Positions 21,701 to 31,200 of a stretch of DNA of 60,000 bases are shown here, one piece after another. How positions within the stretch are numbered: position 1 is the first letter of the stretch; the number at the start of each line of letters is the position of its first letter. The position numbers and the translations under genes were made by a program. Origin of the DNA: Antedon mediterranea (Eukaryota; Echinodermata; Crinoidea; Comatulida; Antedonidae); assembly GCF_964355755.1 (NCBI RefSeq), contig NC_092677.1:24586101-24646100 (forward strand). Reading direction: 5' to 3'. The notes beneath the pieces are model-generated. The model ran no database searches and was not told where the DNA came from. It saw only the letters and a list, made by a program, of their open reading frames with translations.

Positions 21701-23801
21701 TTAATAACCAACAACGAATTGTCTATCTAAATTTAAAGAATTATTGTATTATAAATGTTTTTTGTTACAGGTGATATTCGGAAATCAAATTCAAATCCAG
21801 GTAAATTAAAATATTATGGTAAGTATAGGTTAAGTTGAATTTTTTTTAGTTAGCAGCGTTTTTTTAAATACTTGAATCATAGTTACACACCTTATATAAA
21901 AGTTGCCTTTCCACAGCTACTAGTTTCTAAATTCCTTATTCAAATCGAATTAAAGGGACAGTTACAACTTTTAAATACATAAACAAATATATTTTATATT
22001 TGTTATTAGTACCGCATTACCATATATATCACGACCTTAAGATCTAATTAGTTTGAAAGCCCAGCTCATTGAACCAGAATTAAGTGTAGCACAGGTCAAA
22101 TTTAGACAAATGCGCGCAATTTGGTGATGGCTTGACACAACGTTTTATACAGCATGTGACATCTATTCCAAGTAAATACTGTACTCAAAACAAGGTTTTA
22201 AACAGTGAAAGACAATGATGATGGATGAATTGATTCCACGTTAGAAATGGTTAGGGTTGATTGTGCCAGGTAATGTAAACAATGCTTAACTGCTTAAAGT
22301 ACTACTGCTCCAGTTCAGGTTTGCGTCAGCTATGAGCATTTCGAGCAAAAAGATTTCTGCATAGCCGCGTAGAGCTTGAAAAACGAAACATTGAGATTGA
22401 GATTTTATTTGCCAGAGCCGGACCGGAGCAGATGTGAAAGACACTTAACTGTTGTTTGCCATATTTAATTGTTAATACTGATATTCATTTCAGATCAGCA
22501 TTCACCAGAAAATGTCAGGTAAGTAGTTTAATGAGTAACCAATTCTGCCAGCATCAAAACTGTTTTATATATACAGTAACTACATAAACTATGAAAGTTT
22601 ATGACTTGGATAGTGGAGAATATGTTGGGAAAAAAACTATACTTAACAAGGCGGCAGCCTAGTTAAACATAGCCGTCTCCTTCAATGAATGAAATATTCT
22701 CCACCATCCAACTACGAATAGGCTACAAAACATTCATTATTTGCTTTTTAACACACCTGTTATGAATTACGTCAACAACCAAAATATATTCCTAGGCCTA
22801 GCTAGCTAGGCTAAGCCTAGTGTAGAAAATAAGCGACGACAAAAATGCTAGGCAACTGAAACTGATCTACAGTGTTTTTTTCTAATGATTCCACGTCTTG
22901 GAGTTGTTCCCATTAATAAATTTAAAATATCATTGATTAAATAAATTAAAGAGCTTCAAATAGCCTAACCATATACAAAATAAAGCTAAATAATGTCCAT
23001 GAAATAAGAATAAGATAAAGTAAGTTTATGTAATACTTTACATAATAACAATTTAGTTTAATTTGTATTTAAATTTGAGGTGCAATCAATAGTTTAAATT
23101 CAAAATAAAACATTTAAAAATATTAATGTATTACCTCAGCCTTAACAAATGTGAATAGTCATCATTTGTAATTTCTAGAGAGATTTTAAATATCATTACT
23201 TATAGTTTTACTTATATCTTTATTTCTAGCTTGAAAAACGGGATACAGTCACTGTTTGCCAAAGGTAATTTAACCTTTTATTTATTCTTCTTCTTCTTCT
23301 TTATTGTATCAAACAAAAACAATTTCAATACAAAAGGCAGCCAAGGTATAGCCGAAGCTAATCAAGCTTGGTACCTTTTATCTTAACTAACTTAAGCTAC
23401 AAAATTTATATATATATTAAATATATTATTTTATTTAAGTCCTGAGTATTAAAAAGATGTAAAACTTTATTTTATATAAAATTGAGGAAATATATTCTTT
23501 TCTCTTAACATAATAACAAGTCCCTAATTTTATTTTGTAAATTCAACAATCACAAATAATATTATAAAAAAAATAACTTTAGTTATTTTTAAATCTCATC
23601 AAAATTGAGACTTTAATGTGTTTTTTTTTTATTCCAGAAAACCGTGTTTTGATAATTTGTTTTATTGTGGTCATAGTGTCTGCATTCTTAATATATATAC
23701 TGCACGATACAGTAGCAACATTTTGCAGTAGCATAGTTTTGGCTTTATCTCTGGTTACATGTGGCTATCAAGTATATAAAAAAATAAGAGGAATAGACTG
23801 A
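6531..23801 (+). CDS. Gene 1: DED-DED-TM-ZU5-UPA (FIIND-like) membrane protein, spliced
   Basis: Coding exons are 6694-6709, 7441-7971, 9598-9651, one of four TM exons (15450-15533, 15922-15999, 17328-17390, 17808-17882), 18291-18826, 19002-19136, 21443-21587, 21771-21800, 22494-22518, 23230-23264 and 23638-23801. All have GT-AG borders and matching phases; with the first TM exon the total is 1755 nt, giving 584 aa. Domain order is two DED-like folds, basic linker, TM helix, ZU5, UPA, short stalk, two C-terminal TM helices. ZU5-UPA is the core of PIDD, UNC5 and UNC5CL and equals the FIIND of NLRP1 and CARD8. A death-fold adaptor or sensor of cell-death or inflammatory signalling at a membrane is inferred. 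The first four modules are shared with the NLR gene downstream. Large introns are swollen by transposons. A possible extra linker exon is at 13575-13703. Confidence 0.8.
7441..7971 (+). CDS. Gene 1 exon 2: tandem DED-like domains
   Basis: A 531-nt symmetric phase 1-1 exon, acceptor TTTACAG, donor GTATGT. It encodes about 177 residues. The second half (SEFRQKVMRLGL to LGHLIYTI) fits the six-helix death-effector pattern, with DSWSLIIDLE followed by LSNENM and a final LGHLIYTI helix. The first half has a similar spacing (SMIKVLYEEL, then NDPSLLLATI). No other family was recognised; a divergent CARD or DEATH fold is possible. Gene 2 carries a copy about 97 percent identical in DNA. Homotypic recruitment of DED proteins such as caspase-8/FADD relatives is inferred. 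Confidence 0.78.
8029..8098. repeat. Hairpin repeat inside a gene 1-specific intron insertion
   Basis: Two 25-base arms beginning GGTGAATGATGAAAG match as an inverted repeat with one mismatch around a 20-base loop holding GAGGCGATAGCCCAGTT. It lies in about 775 bases (7982-8758) absent from the matching intron of gene 2. The rest of that insertion, including the 94-codon ORF at 8213, shows nothing I recognise. Confidence 0.65.
9598..9651 (+). CDS. Gene 1 linker exon
   Basis: A 54-nt phase 1-1 exon between GATACAG and GTATGTAA, encoding 18 polar and basic residues (EQQNVGIELPRTAKTKR). The homologous gene 2 exon at 30100-30168 encodes a longer version with the same FELPGTA-type core and the same flanking intron DNA, which supports both. 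It joins the death-fold module to the TM exon, placing basic residues before the membrane helix. Confidence 0.7.
9840..9945 (-). repeat. SINE fragment
   Basis: It shares the segment AAAGTCTAATTT, GGCACTT(C/T)ATTGGC and GAACTGTGACAGC with the fuller tRNA-headed copy at 31560-31715, but lacks the tRNA-like head. The 69-codon minus-strand ORF over it is not supported as a gene. Confidence 0.5.
9946..11375. other. Gene 1 intron, no gene seen
   Basis: AT-rich intron DNA without recognisable ORFs or splice-bounded homology to genes 2 or 3. It contains two occurrences of a short recurring motif resembling TGTCCCATCCGTAAC (10679-10693 approximately and 11292-11306). Confidence 0.45.
11376..12999. 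mobile_element. Foldback transposon with about 440-bp inverted arms
   Basis: The left arm 11660-12102 is the reverse complement of 12561-12999 with few mismatches, around a unique 458-bp centre. Ends are GGTAATTTCCCGAT and its complement. A second direct copy of the outer part of the left arm lies at 11376-11650, so the left side is duplicated. The arms hold short ORFs only (68 codons at 11433). No transposase is seen, so it is non-autonomous. The superfamily is unknown. Confidence 0.8.
13575..13703 (+). CDS. Candidate extra linker exon of gene 1
   Basis: A 129-nt stretch (43 codons) bounded by TCAG and a GTAAAC donor, open and phase 1-1, ending in FELQYQQKQKQEG, similar to the linker exons at 9598 and 30100. 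The intron after it keeps the TTATCGATTGCA(G/T)TGTGGATTTA block found after the other two linker exons. It could be an alternative linker, or a relic of a lost gene. The acceptor has a poor pyrimidine tract. Confidence 0.45.
13864..14017 (+). pseudogene. Fragment of a gene 3-type death-fold exon
   Basis: It matches the second DED-like domain of gene 3 (about 50769-50925), including the GGGGTGATTT start and the region encoding LVFYLEKELEL, but with indels and a stop. It lies right after the candidate linker exon and before the TM exon array. It suggests that a gene 3-type front end once sat here and was replaced or fused. The 121-codon minus-strand ORF over it is a shadow. Confidence 0.65.
14277..15123. 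mobile_element. Inserted CGCG-rich repeat with terminal palindromes
   Basis: The DNA left (14100-14276) and right (15124-15240) of it is continuous in the paralogous stretch 16320-16620, which lacks it, so this is an insertion with an empty site in the same window. Near each end lies ATACCGGACCGACA, then TAGTGAACTATAG, then a palindrome AGTCGCGTCCACGCGACT (right copy slightly changed) and AAAAA. The interior is rich in GCGCG words unlike the AT-rich host. No ORF is credible. Terminal hairpins recall Helitron/Helentron ends, but that assignment is unproven. Confidence 0.7.
15450..15533 (+). CDS. Gene 1 TM exon, copy 1
   Basis: 84 nt, phase 1-1, acceptor TTTATAG, donor GTAACT. It encodes a hydrophobic helix (ALVAVLVAIVGIAL) followed by YYYY and an acidic end (SDDHE). 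It is the most complete of four tandem copies that share about 300 bases of flanking intron each. Any one copy joins the linker exon to ZU5 in frame. Confidence 0.72.
15922..15999 (+). CDS. Gene 1 TM exon, copy 2
   Basis: 78 nt, phase 1-1, with the same acceptor and donor as copy 1. The helix reads ALVVVVAIVGIAL followed by tyrosines. It is 6 nt shorter than copy 1, a whole number of codons. Intact in sequence, so a possible alternative exon. Confidence 0.65.
16761..17265. mobile_element. 505-bp MITE with 12-bp terminal inverted repeats
   Basis: Perfect inverted ends CATATGGATCTC at 16761-16772 and 17254-17265. It interrupts the third TM-exon repeat unit: the other three units are continuous across this point. 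No ORF is seen. The target duplication is unclear because the ends are themselves palindromic. Confidence 0.7.
17328..17390 (+). CDS. Gene 1 TM exon, copy 3 (degenerate)
   Basis: 63 nt, still phase 1-1 with good splice borders, but an 18- to 21-nt in-frame loss and polar substitutions (DVATVGITLYNHF) remove most of the hydrophobic helix. It lies next to the MITE at 16761-17265. If used it would give a soluble version; it may instead be dead. Confidence 0.5.
17808..17882 (+). CDS. Gene 1 TM exon, copy 4
   Basis: 75 nt, phase 1-1, acceptor TTTATAG, donor GTAACT. It encodes VLVAVLVAIVGIALYY and a SDHK end. It is the copy nearest the ZU5 exon and the hydrophobic core is intact. Confidence 0.68.
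18045..18193. repeat. Nested palindrome just before the ZU5 exon
   Basis: Outer arms CATCGTATATA (18045) and TATATACGATG (18183) enclose inner arms at 18099-18130 and 18144-18177 that pair TTTCAGTAT with ATACTGAAA and GTTTAGAATT with AATTCTAAAC. One arm, CCGCCCGGTAATATACTGAA, recurs alone at about 30500-30523. It is probably a small MITE. It ends about 98 bases ahead of the ZU5 acceptor. Confidence 0.6.
18291..18826 (+). CDS. Gene 1 ZU5 exon (and start of UPA)
   Basis: Acceptor ATTACTACAG, donor GTAATT, entering in phase 1 and leaving in phase 0. ZU5 hallmarks are LKLEIPSGAIEEG-type residues (IKLEIPSGAIEEG), the SLISPVVKCGPEG block and a C-terminal NHFCFFSF strand; UPA begins with STILLVFGKRIENHIYQLQIRL. 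At the place where PIDD and NLRP1/CARD8 FIIND domains cleave themselves (HF-S or SF-S), this protein has HF-C (codons 18683-18691). The reading frame extends upstream to an ATG at 18191, but the acceptor and the phase with TM exons show that part is intron. Confidence 0.85.
19002..19136 (+). CDS. Gene 1 UPA exon, middle part
   Basis: 135 nt, phase 0-0, acceptor GTATTTCAG, donor GTAAGA. It encodes CKEHERHEEYLVRTPVDIL and MKITVAVPNQEWN, which fit the UPA pattern of an acidic helix followed by beta strands. Confidence 0.75.
19629..20596. mobile_element. 968-bp non-autonomous DNA transposon, long TIRs, 9-bp target duplication
   Basis: The terminal inverted repeats start GCGATTTTTTTTTTCGTAC and extend about 150 bp with few differences (19629-about 19780 and about 20445-20596). 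The flanks carry the direct repeat CTCCGGGGT at 19620-19628 and 20597-20605. A 9-bp duplication with long TIRs suits a Mutator-like element; an 8-bp reading would suit hAT. No transposase ORF. It sits in the intron between two UPA exons. Confidence 0.85.
20606..21442. other. Gene 1 intron remainder
   Basis: No gene seen. Contains CA-rich microsatellites (about 21172-21192; another at 20215-20246 lies within the transposon). Confidence 0.5.
21443..21587 (+). CDS. Gene 1 UPA exon, last part
   Basis: 145 nt, enters phase 0 and leaves phase 1; acceptor TTTTCTAG, donor GTAAGT. It encodes DYVWSQNPEKTYYLERNN and TFWATVLLSQGD, the closing strands of UPA. Confidence 0.75.
21771..23264 (+). CDS. Gene 1 three mini-exons (stalk)
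   Basis: Exons 21771-21800 (30 nt), 22494-22518 (25 nt) and 23230-23264 (35 nt), each with canonical borders (GTTACAG/GTAAAT, ATTTCAG/GTAAGT, TTTCTAG/GTAATT), join in frame to give a short polar stretch (DIRKSNSNPG, QHSPENV, LKNGIQSLFAK) before the membrane tail. Introns between them show no gene; an inverted repeat with arms at 22606-22623 and 22694-22711 lies in the third. Being short, these exons are the least certain part, but their phases close exactly. Confidence 0.6.
23638..23801 (+). CDS. Gene 1 last exon: two TM helices and stop
   Basis: Acceptor TTTATTCCAG; 164 nt ending in TGA at 23799-23801. It encodes two hydrophobic helices, LIICFIVVIVSAFLIYIL and a second (SSIVLALSLVTCGY), then a basic tail (KKIRG). 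The short loop between them suggests a membrane hairpin. AATAAA-type sequences follow at about 24154. Confidence 0.75.
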
Positions 23802-24890
23802 ACTACAACATGCCAATGAAAAGAATGCAAGTGCAAGCTACTAGGTTTTGCGAAACAAAAAAATACACTTTTGTTTTCATTAAGTTAAAATCTGTTTCTA
23901 ATTTACCTTCCAAATGTAGGCAACAGTGACTCTAGGCTAGTATGAAATTCAAACTACTTGTTGTGTGTTTATCCTGTTTTCGTAAAATACTTTCAATAAC
24001 TTACCCATGGCCATATTATAATCATATACATTCCTGAATATGGTTACTGGTCCTCATAAAAACAAATACATGAAATGAGAATCAGCTTTAAAATACCATC
24101 ACCGATTCATTGAAACTCTTACTGACTGTTAACAGTCTAGTATAAATACTAAAAATAAATAAATGTGAAGCAGTAAGATCTGATAATCGACTAGAAAGAA
24201 AAATGCCACTCTAATAGATTGAAAATATAATAATAAAAAGGAATTTTTTTATTATTGGCAACAAAGTATGTATTTAATGCTTCAAACATTTTGTAATTTA
24301 ATTGTAGGCCTATATGCAGTAGAATAGCTACTGTAATATTATAGCAATTATATTTATCTGGTTTCCTTACACAATGTTACCTTCTATGTTTATTTATTTT
24401 ATTTTATTTTAAACTCTCTCAAAACAGAACTGTCATAAAAATAGAATTTCTCTTTATTTTAATAAATTAATTGTAAATGTTAATTGTGTGTGGTTTTAGT
24501 ATTATATTTGTAAATAATGGTATGCATTGTTTTTCTTTGTATTAATCAACATTAAATATAACTAGAATTGGATTCGTCGATGACGAATTATAGGTGATTA
24601 TTGTGAAAAAAGATAATTTTACCGACATTTAATTAAAAAAATAAATTCGCGTGTTGGTGATTTGCATAACTTTTTACATACATAGTCACTGGTTGGAGGT
24701 ACACACCTAATTGGTGACAGTGGCTTAGGCTGCTTTTGTGCTTTCCTGGCAGCTAGTGACTTATATTTCTTTTGCGTTGCGTTTAATTTGTTGATTTGTA
24801 TTATATTTTGTAAAATGTAGCTTTTGCCTGAATAAATAATAAATAAATAAATAACAATAAACAAATTAAAACGTTTTTATTTATATAAAT
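23802..24890. other. Gene 1 3' flank
   Basis: AT-rich, with several AATAAA signals and no supported ORF; the 81-codon minus-strand ORF at 24619-24864 is not like any protein I know. AAATAAATAA microsatellite near 24836-24856. Confidence 0.45.
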
Positions 24891-25031
24891 AGTATGTTGA
24901 ACAAATACGATGGTAATCATTTGAAATCTAAAAATGTTACCATTGATTTAAAGGGAAATGACCTTTCAGATATTGATACAGATTCACTTGGGAAGCTGAT
25001 CAACAAATTAAACAAAATAACAAAAAAATAA
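24891..25031 (+). pseudogene. Solo LRR fragment of an NLR gene
   Basis: About 46 codons, open to a stop at 25029, match part of the gene 2 repeat (SMLNKYDGN, then LKSKNVTIDLKGNDLSDID and DSLGKLIN). Homology ends abruptly on both sides and no NACHT sequence is near. It is a remnant of a lost NLR gene or a duplicated scrap. Confidence 0.7.
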
Positions 25032-28000
25032 CACTGTATAAGAAGCGTTAGAATGAACTAAACTATTTTTTTTATTCGACAAGAGAGGGATATTACCATT
25101 GTTGGTAAATTCATATTGAATTGTGTAGATGTTTGGTACATTAAGGAATTGAATTGAATTTGATTAAAATTACATTTTTTTTTAAAACATCGATCTATAT
25201 TTTTTTATTTAATTAATTTTGTAGGCATAAAGATAATTCAATGCTATATCGTATAGTTGTAAATTGTTTTCATAATTTGTAAAGAGAATGTAAAGAGTTG
25301 CTACTGTAGATTGAAGTACAAACAAATATTATTTTTACTTGTATATGACGGGTAGATTGAAAATAATATATTTGAGTAGTTTAAAAAAATACATAACAAC
25401 AGCAAAACTTGAAATATTACTAAACAAACTGAATCAAGATTAAGCTGTATATGAAGAAACTGCTAATCTTGAATTTTATAATTATTCCTAACGGCATTAC
25501 GAAACTTATTTGTAAGTAACTTAAACAAGATGAGGAATATTGTTTCAGGTATGTAGGCTTACATTACCCGCATCAACGCGGCGAATGCAGTATGAATGCA
25601 AAACAAATGTTGTTTATCCTGCAATTATGCTGGATTTTTCCAACACACTTTGAACTCCATCTGCTTCAAATTTAGGCTTTTCTTTCCGCGTTATACACTT
25701 TTAGGTACAACAAATCATTTTCACTTCATTTATACACCGCTTTCTTAAATTAATTGAAATTTTAACATAAATAAACAATTTGATCAGTTAGGTGAAATAT
25801 ACGATGGCGGCACGTTTTAGACTTTTGAAGCTCTAAGAGCCCAGAATATCATGTTCCTATTGTTTTTACTTTTTTTAGTCTAATAAAGATATATGCAATA
25901 TCCAATGACAGTCAGCATTAAAAGTACTTATTTTTGTATTACGTGGGTGGAGAGTAGGCCTACGTATTAACACGGGGTGTAAACTTTGTCAATACGTTGG
26001 TACAACCAACAGCATCAACTTTAAACAATATATTGATTGACTGAATTTGATTTTTATGAGGAAAATCGATGATATTGAAATGGTTCTGAAATTCCACACA
26101 GCTGCGCTTCACACATTGTACTGTTAGCCGATTTGTTTAATTGATTATAATAATAATAATAATAATAATAATGGTTTCGCATTTTCAAAGTGTACACATA
26201 ACAACAATATATATACAATGTTAGTATACACTACTACGGAGATACGAATACTTTTATAGAATAACCTATACTTGCTTCCTTTCCAGGAACGTTGCCATTT
26301 ATTATTTGTACATGGGCCATTGGCCTCCTGAATACAACAATGAAAATACGATAGAACTTTAAGTGTGTGTTAAATATTTTTCTGTTTTCCCTTAAATAAA
26401 TGAACTTAACGAGATTAAACGTTTTCTTTTTTACTGGACATTAATAAAAAAATAAACTTTTCTACTGTAGGAAATTTAAATTATTGTTATACACCTTAAA
26501 TAGTCTTTCCCTTTTGATGTTCTTGTCCAACATCTTTCTTCAATTTCAAGGTGAAGAACACTTCATAATCTAAACTTAGTTTTATTTTAAATTATGGATC
26601 CGAACATTATGTATGGAATATCTCGTTTAGATTTACTAAGATACTTTAATCGGGAAAATGAACCTAGTTTTTTCAACAACAAAAAGTTGTCTTTCAATCG
26701 CTTGAACGTTTAAACTTATTTATAAAACTATTTATCATTATTATTTGTGCAAAAACTAATTAAACCCAATTGAGAGTTGATTCTTTACTTGAATAACACA
26801 ACGTTTTCATTTTTTCTATTCTTTTTAATTTGTAAATTTTTGAAACGAATATAATAACACTTTGAAAGGAATCTACTTTTGTCGGTCTGAATAATATAGG
26901 CCTATAACAATATATAATAATATTAGGTAAACCTGTCATTAATAAAGAAAATCGTCCCATGTTGAAAGGGGTTGACATGTTTGGCCTAAAACATATCTAC
27001 AAAATGTCCCCTCGTCCTCTTAAGGCACCGTTATCAAACATATAGTTTGCTCAGCTATGATTCCAGATGTTAATGGCAATGTTAAAACGCCTAACATTTC
27101 TTATTCATAATCACAATTCCAATGACAGATTTTAACTTTAATTTTAACTGCCCTAATTTTAGAAATAAAGCGAACTTTGAACGGAATATACGTTTAACCC
27201 ATCTTAACAATAACAAATATTTCGAGTTTTTAGCAAAGTTGGAGATGATGACACCAGTTGGTTGATTTGGCACGGAATTAACCAATAAAAAAAGGGCACA
27301 TAATATTGTCTATTAATCGCTTTTTTGTTATGCATAGTAATCGATCGCAAAGATAGACCAATTTAACTGACGGTGATCCCGAAACACGTCTTTCTCTGCA
27401 GTAGATACTGAGCGGTAATACACACTTTTTCTTTTGGAATTTCTCTTAGAAAGGTACTTTAAAAGGTAAGCATTATTACATAACATCTCAGTTTTTATGT
27501 ATAACAAAGAACAATAGAAACAAAGCAAATACTGTAATTTCAGATTATTAATTTGATTCTTTACAGTATCCCCGATTTCTAACGAACGGGTGTAATTAGT
27601 ATATTAGAATTAGAAGGGAATCGAGAAACAACAACACAATAGCACTGATTTTACAGCAGTCTGCAATAGAGCAATAGGTCAGTGTCTCTGAAATCTGTAA
27701 TAAAAAAAACATGCAACTCCCAACATAGGCTTTTGTAGGCTTTTACGGAAGTCGTTGTCGGCGTCGCCATCACCATCTCAGTTTTTATGTATAACATTTG
27801 AACCAATGAATATAGATTCAGATTATGCATTTTATTCTTGAATTAACAATATATTTCTAACGAACGGGTGTAACTAGTAGGCCTATGTTAAAATTGGAAG
27901 GGAATATTTATTTTGAAACCCAACCAACAGCAAACAAAAACATTCGCCAATAACAGGAGGGTTAAAGAACCAAACAGAAATAAAACATATTTCTAAATTT

Positions 28001-28108
28001 AAATTTAAGAAAACCATTAAATTATTAAACAATATATTTGACTACATGAATATTAGCTTGGATAATATTAATTATTGACGTACAAAATAATTTATTTTGT
28101 TGTTTTAG
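25032..28108. other. Intergenic DNA between genes 1 and 2
   Basis: No supported gene. An (AAT)n run lies at about 26146-26172. A local duplication pairs about 27484-27620 with about 27775-27903 (shared TTTCTAACGAACGGGTGTAA). The minus-strand ORFs of 60 to 72 codons between 26760 and 27528 look like chance. Confidence 0.45.
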
Positions 28109-28244
28109 GAAGATCGACATCTACAGTAAACGGATGTGCATTTCAACGACATGTAAAACAGCGCGCCAGGGTTTTGTGAACATTTTAGGCCTTTTTAACT
28201 AAAACGAGGATTTTTAAAGATTTTAAATAAAATGGCAAACACAG
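28109..28244 (+). CDS. Gene 2 first coding exon
   Basis: Acceptor TTGTTTTAG, ATG at 28232, donor GTACGT at 28245. It encodes MANT plus one base (phase 1), paralogous to 6531-6709. A partly decayed copy of the palindrome at 39484 lies just inside the intron (28258-28284). Confidence 0.7.
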
Positions 28245-31200
28245 GTACGTTAGATCATAGAGATAGTTCACTATAATATCTCTATGGTTAGATCTATTAA
28301 TTAATCCATGATAAGACGTGTTGTCCTACTCTGATGTAATTGTACTTTGACCAATCAATCGAACAGGCTTGCATTGCGCCTACGTCGTTGCGTTTTGTTG
28401 GGACAAGCTTAAAGCGTGGTTCCCACTAGCGACGCAACGCAAGGACGTAACGCAACGCAAGTGAATTCGTAAGCGATCACAAGCGATGGCTTATTCGCTT
28501 GTGATTACTTCGCTTGTCATTGGTTAAAACGCTTGCGTTGTGTTTACGTCCTTGCGTTACGTTCTAGTGGAACCACGCTTAAGAAGACGGCGTAATTACG
28601 TCAAGGAGGGCACAGCATCTGGTCAAATTAATTAGCTCCTTGAAGCAAACCTACATCGCAATTATCGTCAACATTAATGCATGACGAGGGTTCACATTCC
28701 CCCGACGCTAAAAGCAAAGCAAAACAATATGAAGAACATCAAACTACACTGTGGTATTCAAATGCGAAAATGTGCTTATATAATCTGGCTCCTCCGATGG
28801 CACCACTCCTGCTAAAACCTAATGGTGATGATAATGTTAATATTAGAGTAGAAACAGATAATGCGTCGATTGAGTAGTATTCCGTTAAAACACTTAATTT
28901 TACATTTTTATTTTACAACTTATACTTTCCAGCATTATCAAAAGAGGAATGTAGCCTATTGAAAAGTTCTGTGGCAAACTGGTTTGACCAACGTAATTTA
29001 ATCAGTATGATCAAAGTTTTGTACGAAGAGTTGGTGACTAGTAAACAAGACTTACATAAATCTACTACAACGTTGGAATTGATCAACTTGGTAAATACTT
29101 ATAAGGGATTTAGTCAAAATGATCCAAGTCTTTTACTTGCGACAATAAATGTTACTGGGCAACACGGCATATGGAACAAAATAGAAAAATTAAAATTACC
29201 TGAGCTACGTCAAACAAGAACAGTATCAATGTTCAGTGAATTCAGACAGAAGGTAATGAGGCTCGGATTAAAAATGAAGGCTTGTGACGTAAAAAGGATA
29301 AGTCATTTGTATGAAGAAACAAAGTTTAGAAAGTATGAGGATAGCTGGAGTTTGATTATTGATCTTGAACATAACGCCCACTTATCTAATAAAAACATGA
29401 CGAGGTTCATTAGAACGTTAAGCGAGAATAGTCTCGGTCATTTAATATATACTATAGATGGCGGTATGTATTACATTTTATCCTGATATTGTTTATTTAA
29501 ATACTATAACATTTAATTTACTAACCAGTATACCTATTTTCAAACAGTATTACATAATTAGATTCAAATTTAACATTTTGCTTGATTATTGATCTTAAAC
29601 TTATCTTATGAAAACATGATAGAATTCATTGACATGTTAAGAATAAATACGCACTTTTTAATATGCGGAATGTATTCAATTTTATCCTGATAATGGTTTA
29701 TATATACTTTATACTATATAATTTACTTTACTAACCAGTATATCTAATTTCAATCAGTAGTATACGATAGAGTCAAATTCAATCCACCATTATTCACATA
29801 TCCACAAAATACTGTTCAATTATTCGGAAGTAAACGAGAGATAATTTGAGCGTATTATCTAGTTTTAGTAATGACTCTAGGTCAGGTCAATCGATGAGTC
29901 ATCGGTCGTCGCCTGGACCATGGATGAAATAAGTATAATTTTGTTCATGCCTGGCCCTAGTAACCATCAAACCTGTGTCACGGTGGGGAGCGAGGACACA
30001 TGTCCAATCTCCGCATGCGCATATTTCAACAATTAATTATCGTCGGTCGTGGCAAATCCAAAGCCCCCTAATGTTTCTTTACTTTGCTATATGATACAGG
30101 TGAACAACAAGTTGATATTGTTGAAAACAGAGACTTTGAATTACCAGGAACCGCAATAAAAAAAAAAGGTATGTAAATCAGTTTAGAAAAATCTGATTGA
30201 TTTATTTTAATCTGGTCAAACAATTGTTGATATTATTCGATTGCATTGTGGATTTAAAAGCGGCACGAGGAATGGAGCTCTAAATAGATTAAATTAATCG
30301 AATATCTAAACAATTGACCATTAGTAGTAGTAAATACATTTGTCTACTACTGTATTTCCAATGCAATATTTAAGATACAAGTGATTTACCTGCAAATTAT
30401 TGACTTGTATGTGATCATGAATTGTAATACTGTACTTTCATATTATATATATAATATAGGCCTATATATAAACAAATTAGGCATAGAACATTAATTCCAA
30501 ACCGCCCGGTAATATACTGAAATTTAATTAATTAATTTGAAACGATAAAGATGAGACTCGAACTCGGACCGCCTGCTTGATATGCAGATGTCCTAACCGT
30601 TAGACCACGGTATTGTTCGAACTCGATTGGATAGCGACTCTTTAACATTCTCGGCGTGGTACGGCCGGCGGAACAGCAGCACTAGTCCTCAGTTGTACGC
30701 ACGCGCACCAGAGATCAAATTGATACGCCCTCATCTTACAGTATTTTTATTTATTTTATATATACATATGTTAGTAATATATAAATTGTTTAAAATATTA
30801 TATGAATCATGAGATGTGCTATTAACTGTAGAATGGCAAACAAATAACAAACAAAAAAATCTTGGTGATCTATAAATGTATAAATTGAAAAATAAAACAA
30901 AACTAGATAATTTGATGATTATCTCATTTTTTTTATAAGATCTTGTATTTTTGTATTCATGACTTTTTATATATTTTTAATTAATTGTTTGAGAGCTTGT
31001 TAACGAAACGAAATTCCTTTTGGACCAATACATTTCTGTATTCTGTGTATTCTGTATTCTGTATTTGGCCTAAGTTTATAATGAAGAAAAGATATGCAAT
31101 CATGAATTAGTATAAGGCATATAATATGATGTATGTTATATTTGTACATACATGTTTTATATATTCCCATACTTCAAAGAGTTTGGTTATGCTTTGTAAC

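Noticed and set aside
30551-30613. Functional tRNA gene
   Set aside because: A-box, B-box and an anticodon-like arm are present, but the acceptor stem does not pair and the T stem has mismatches.
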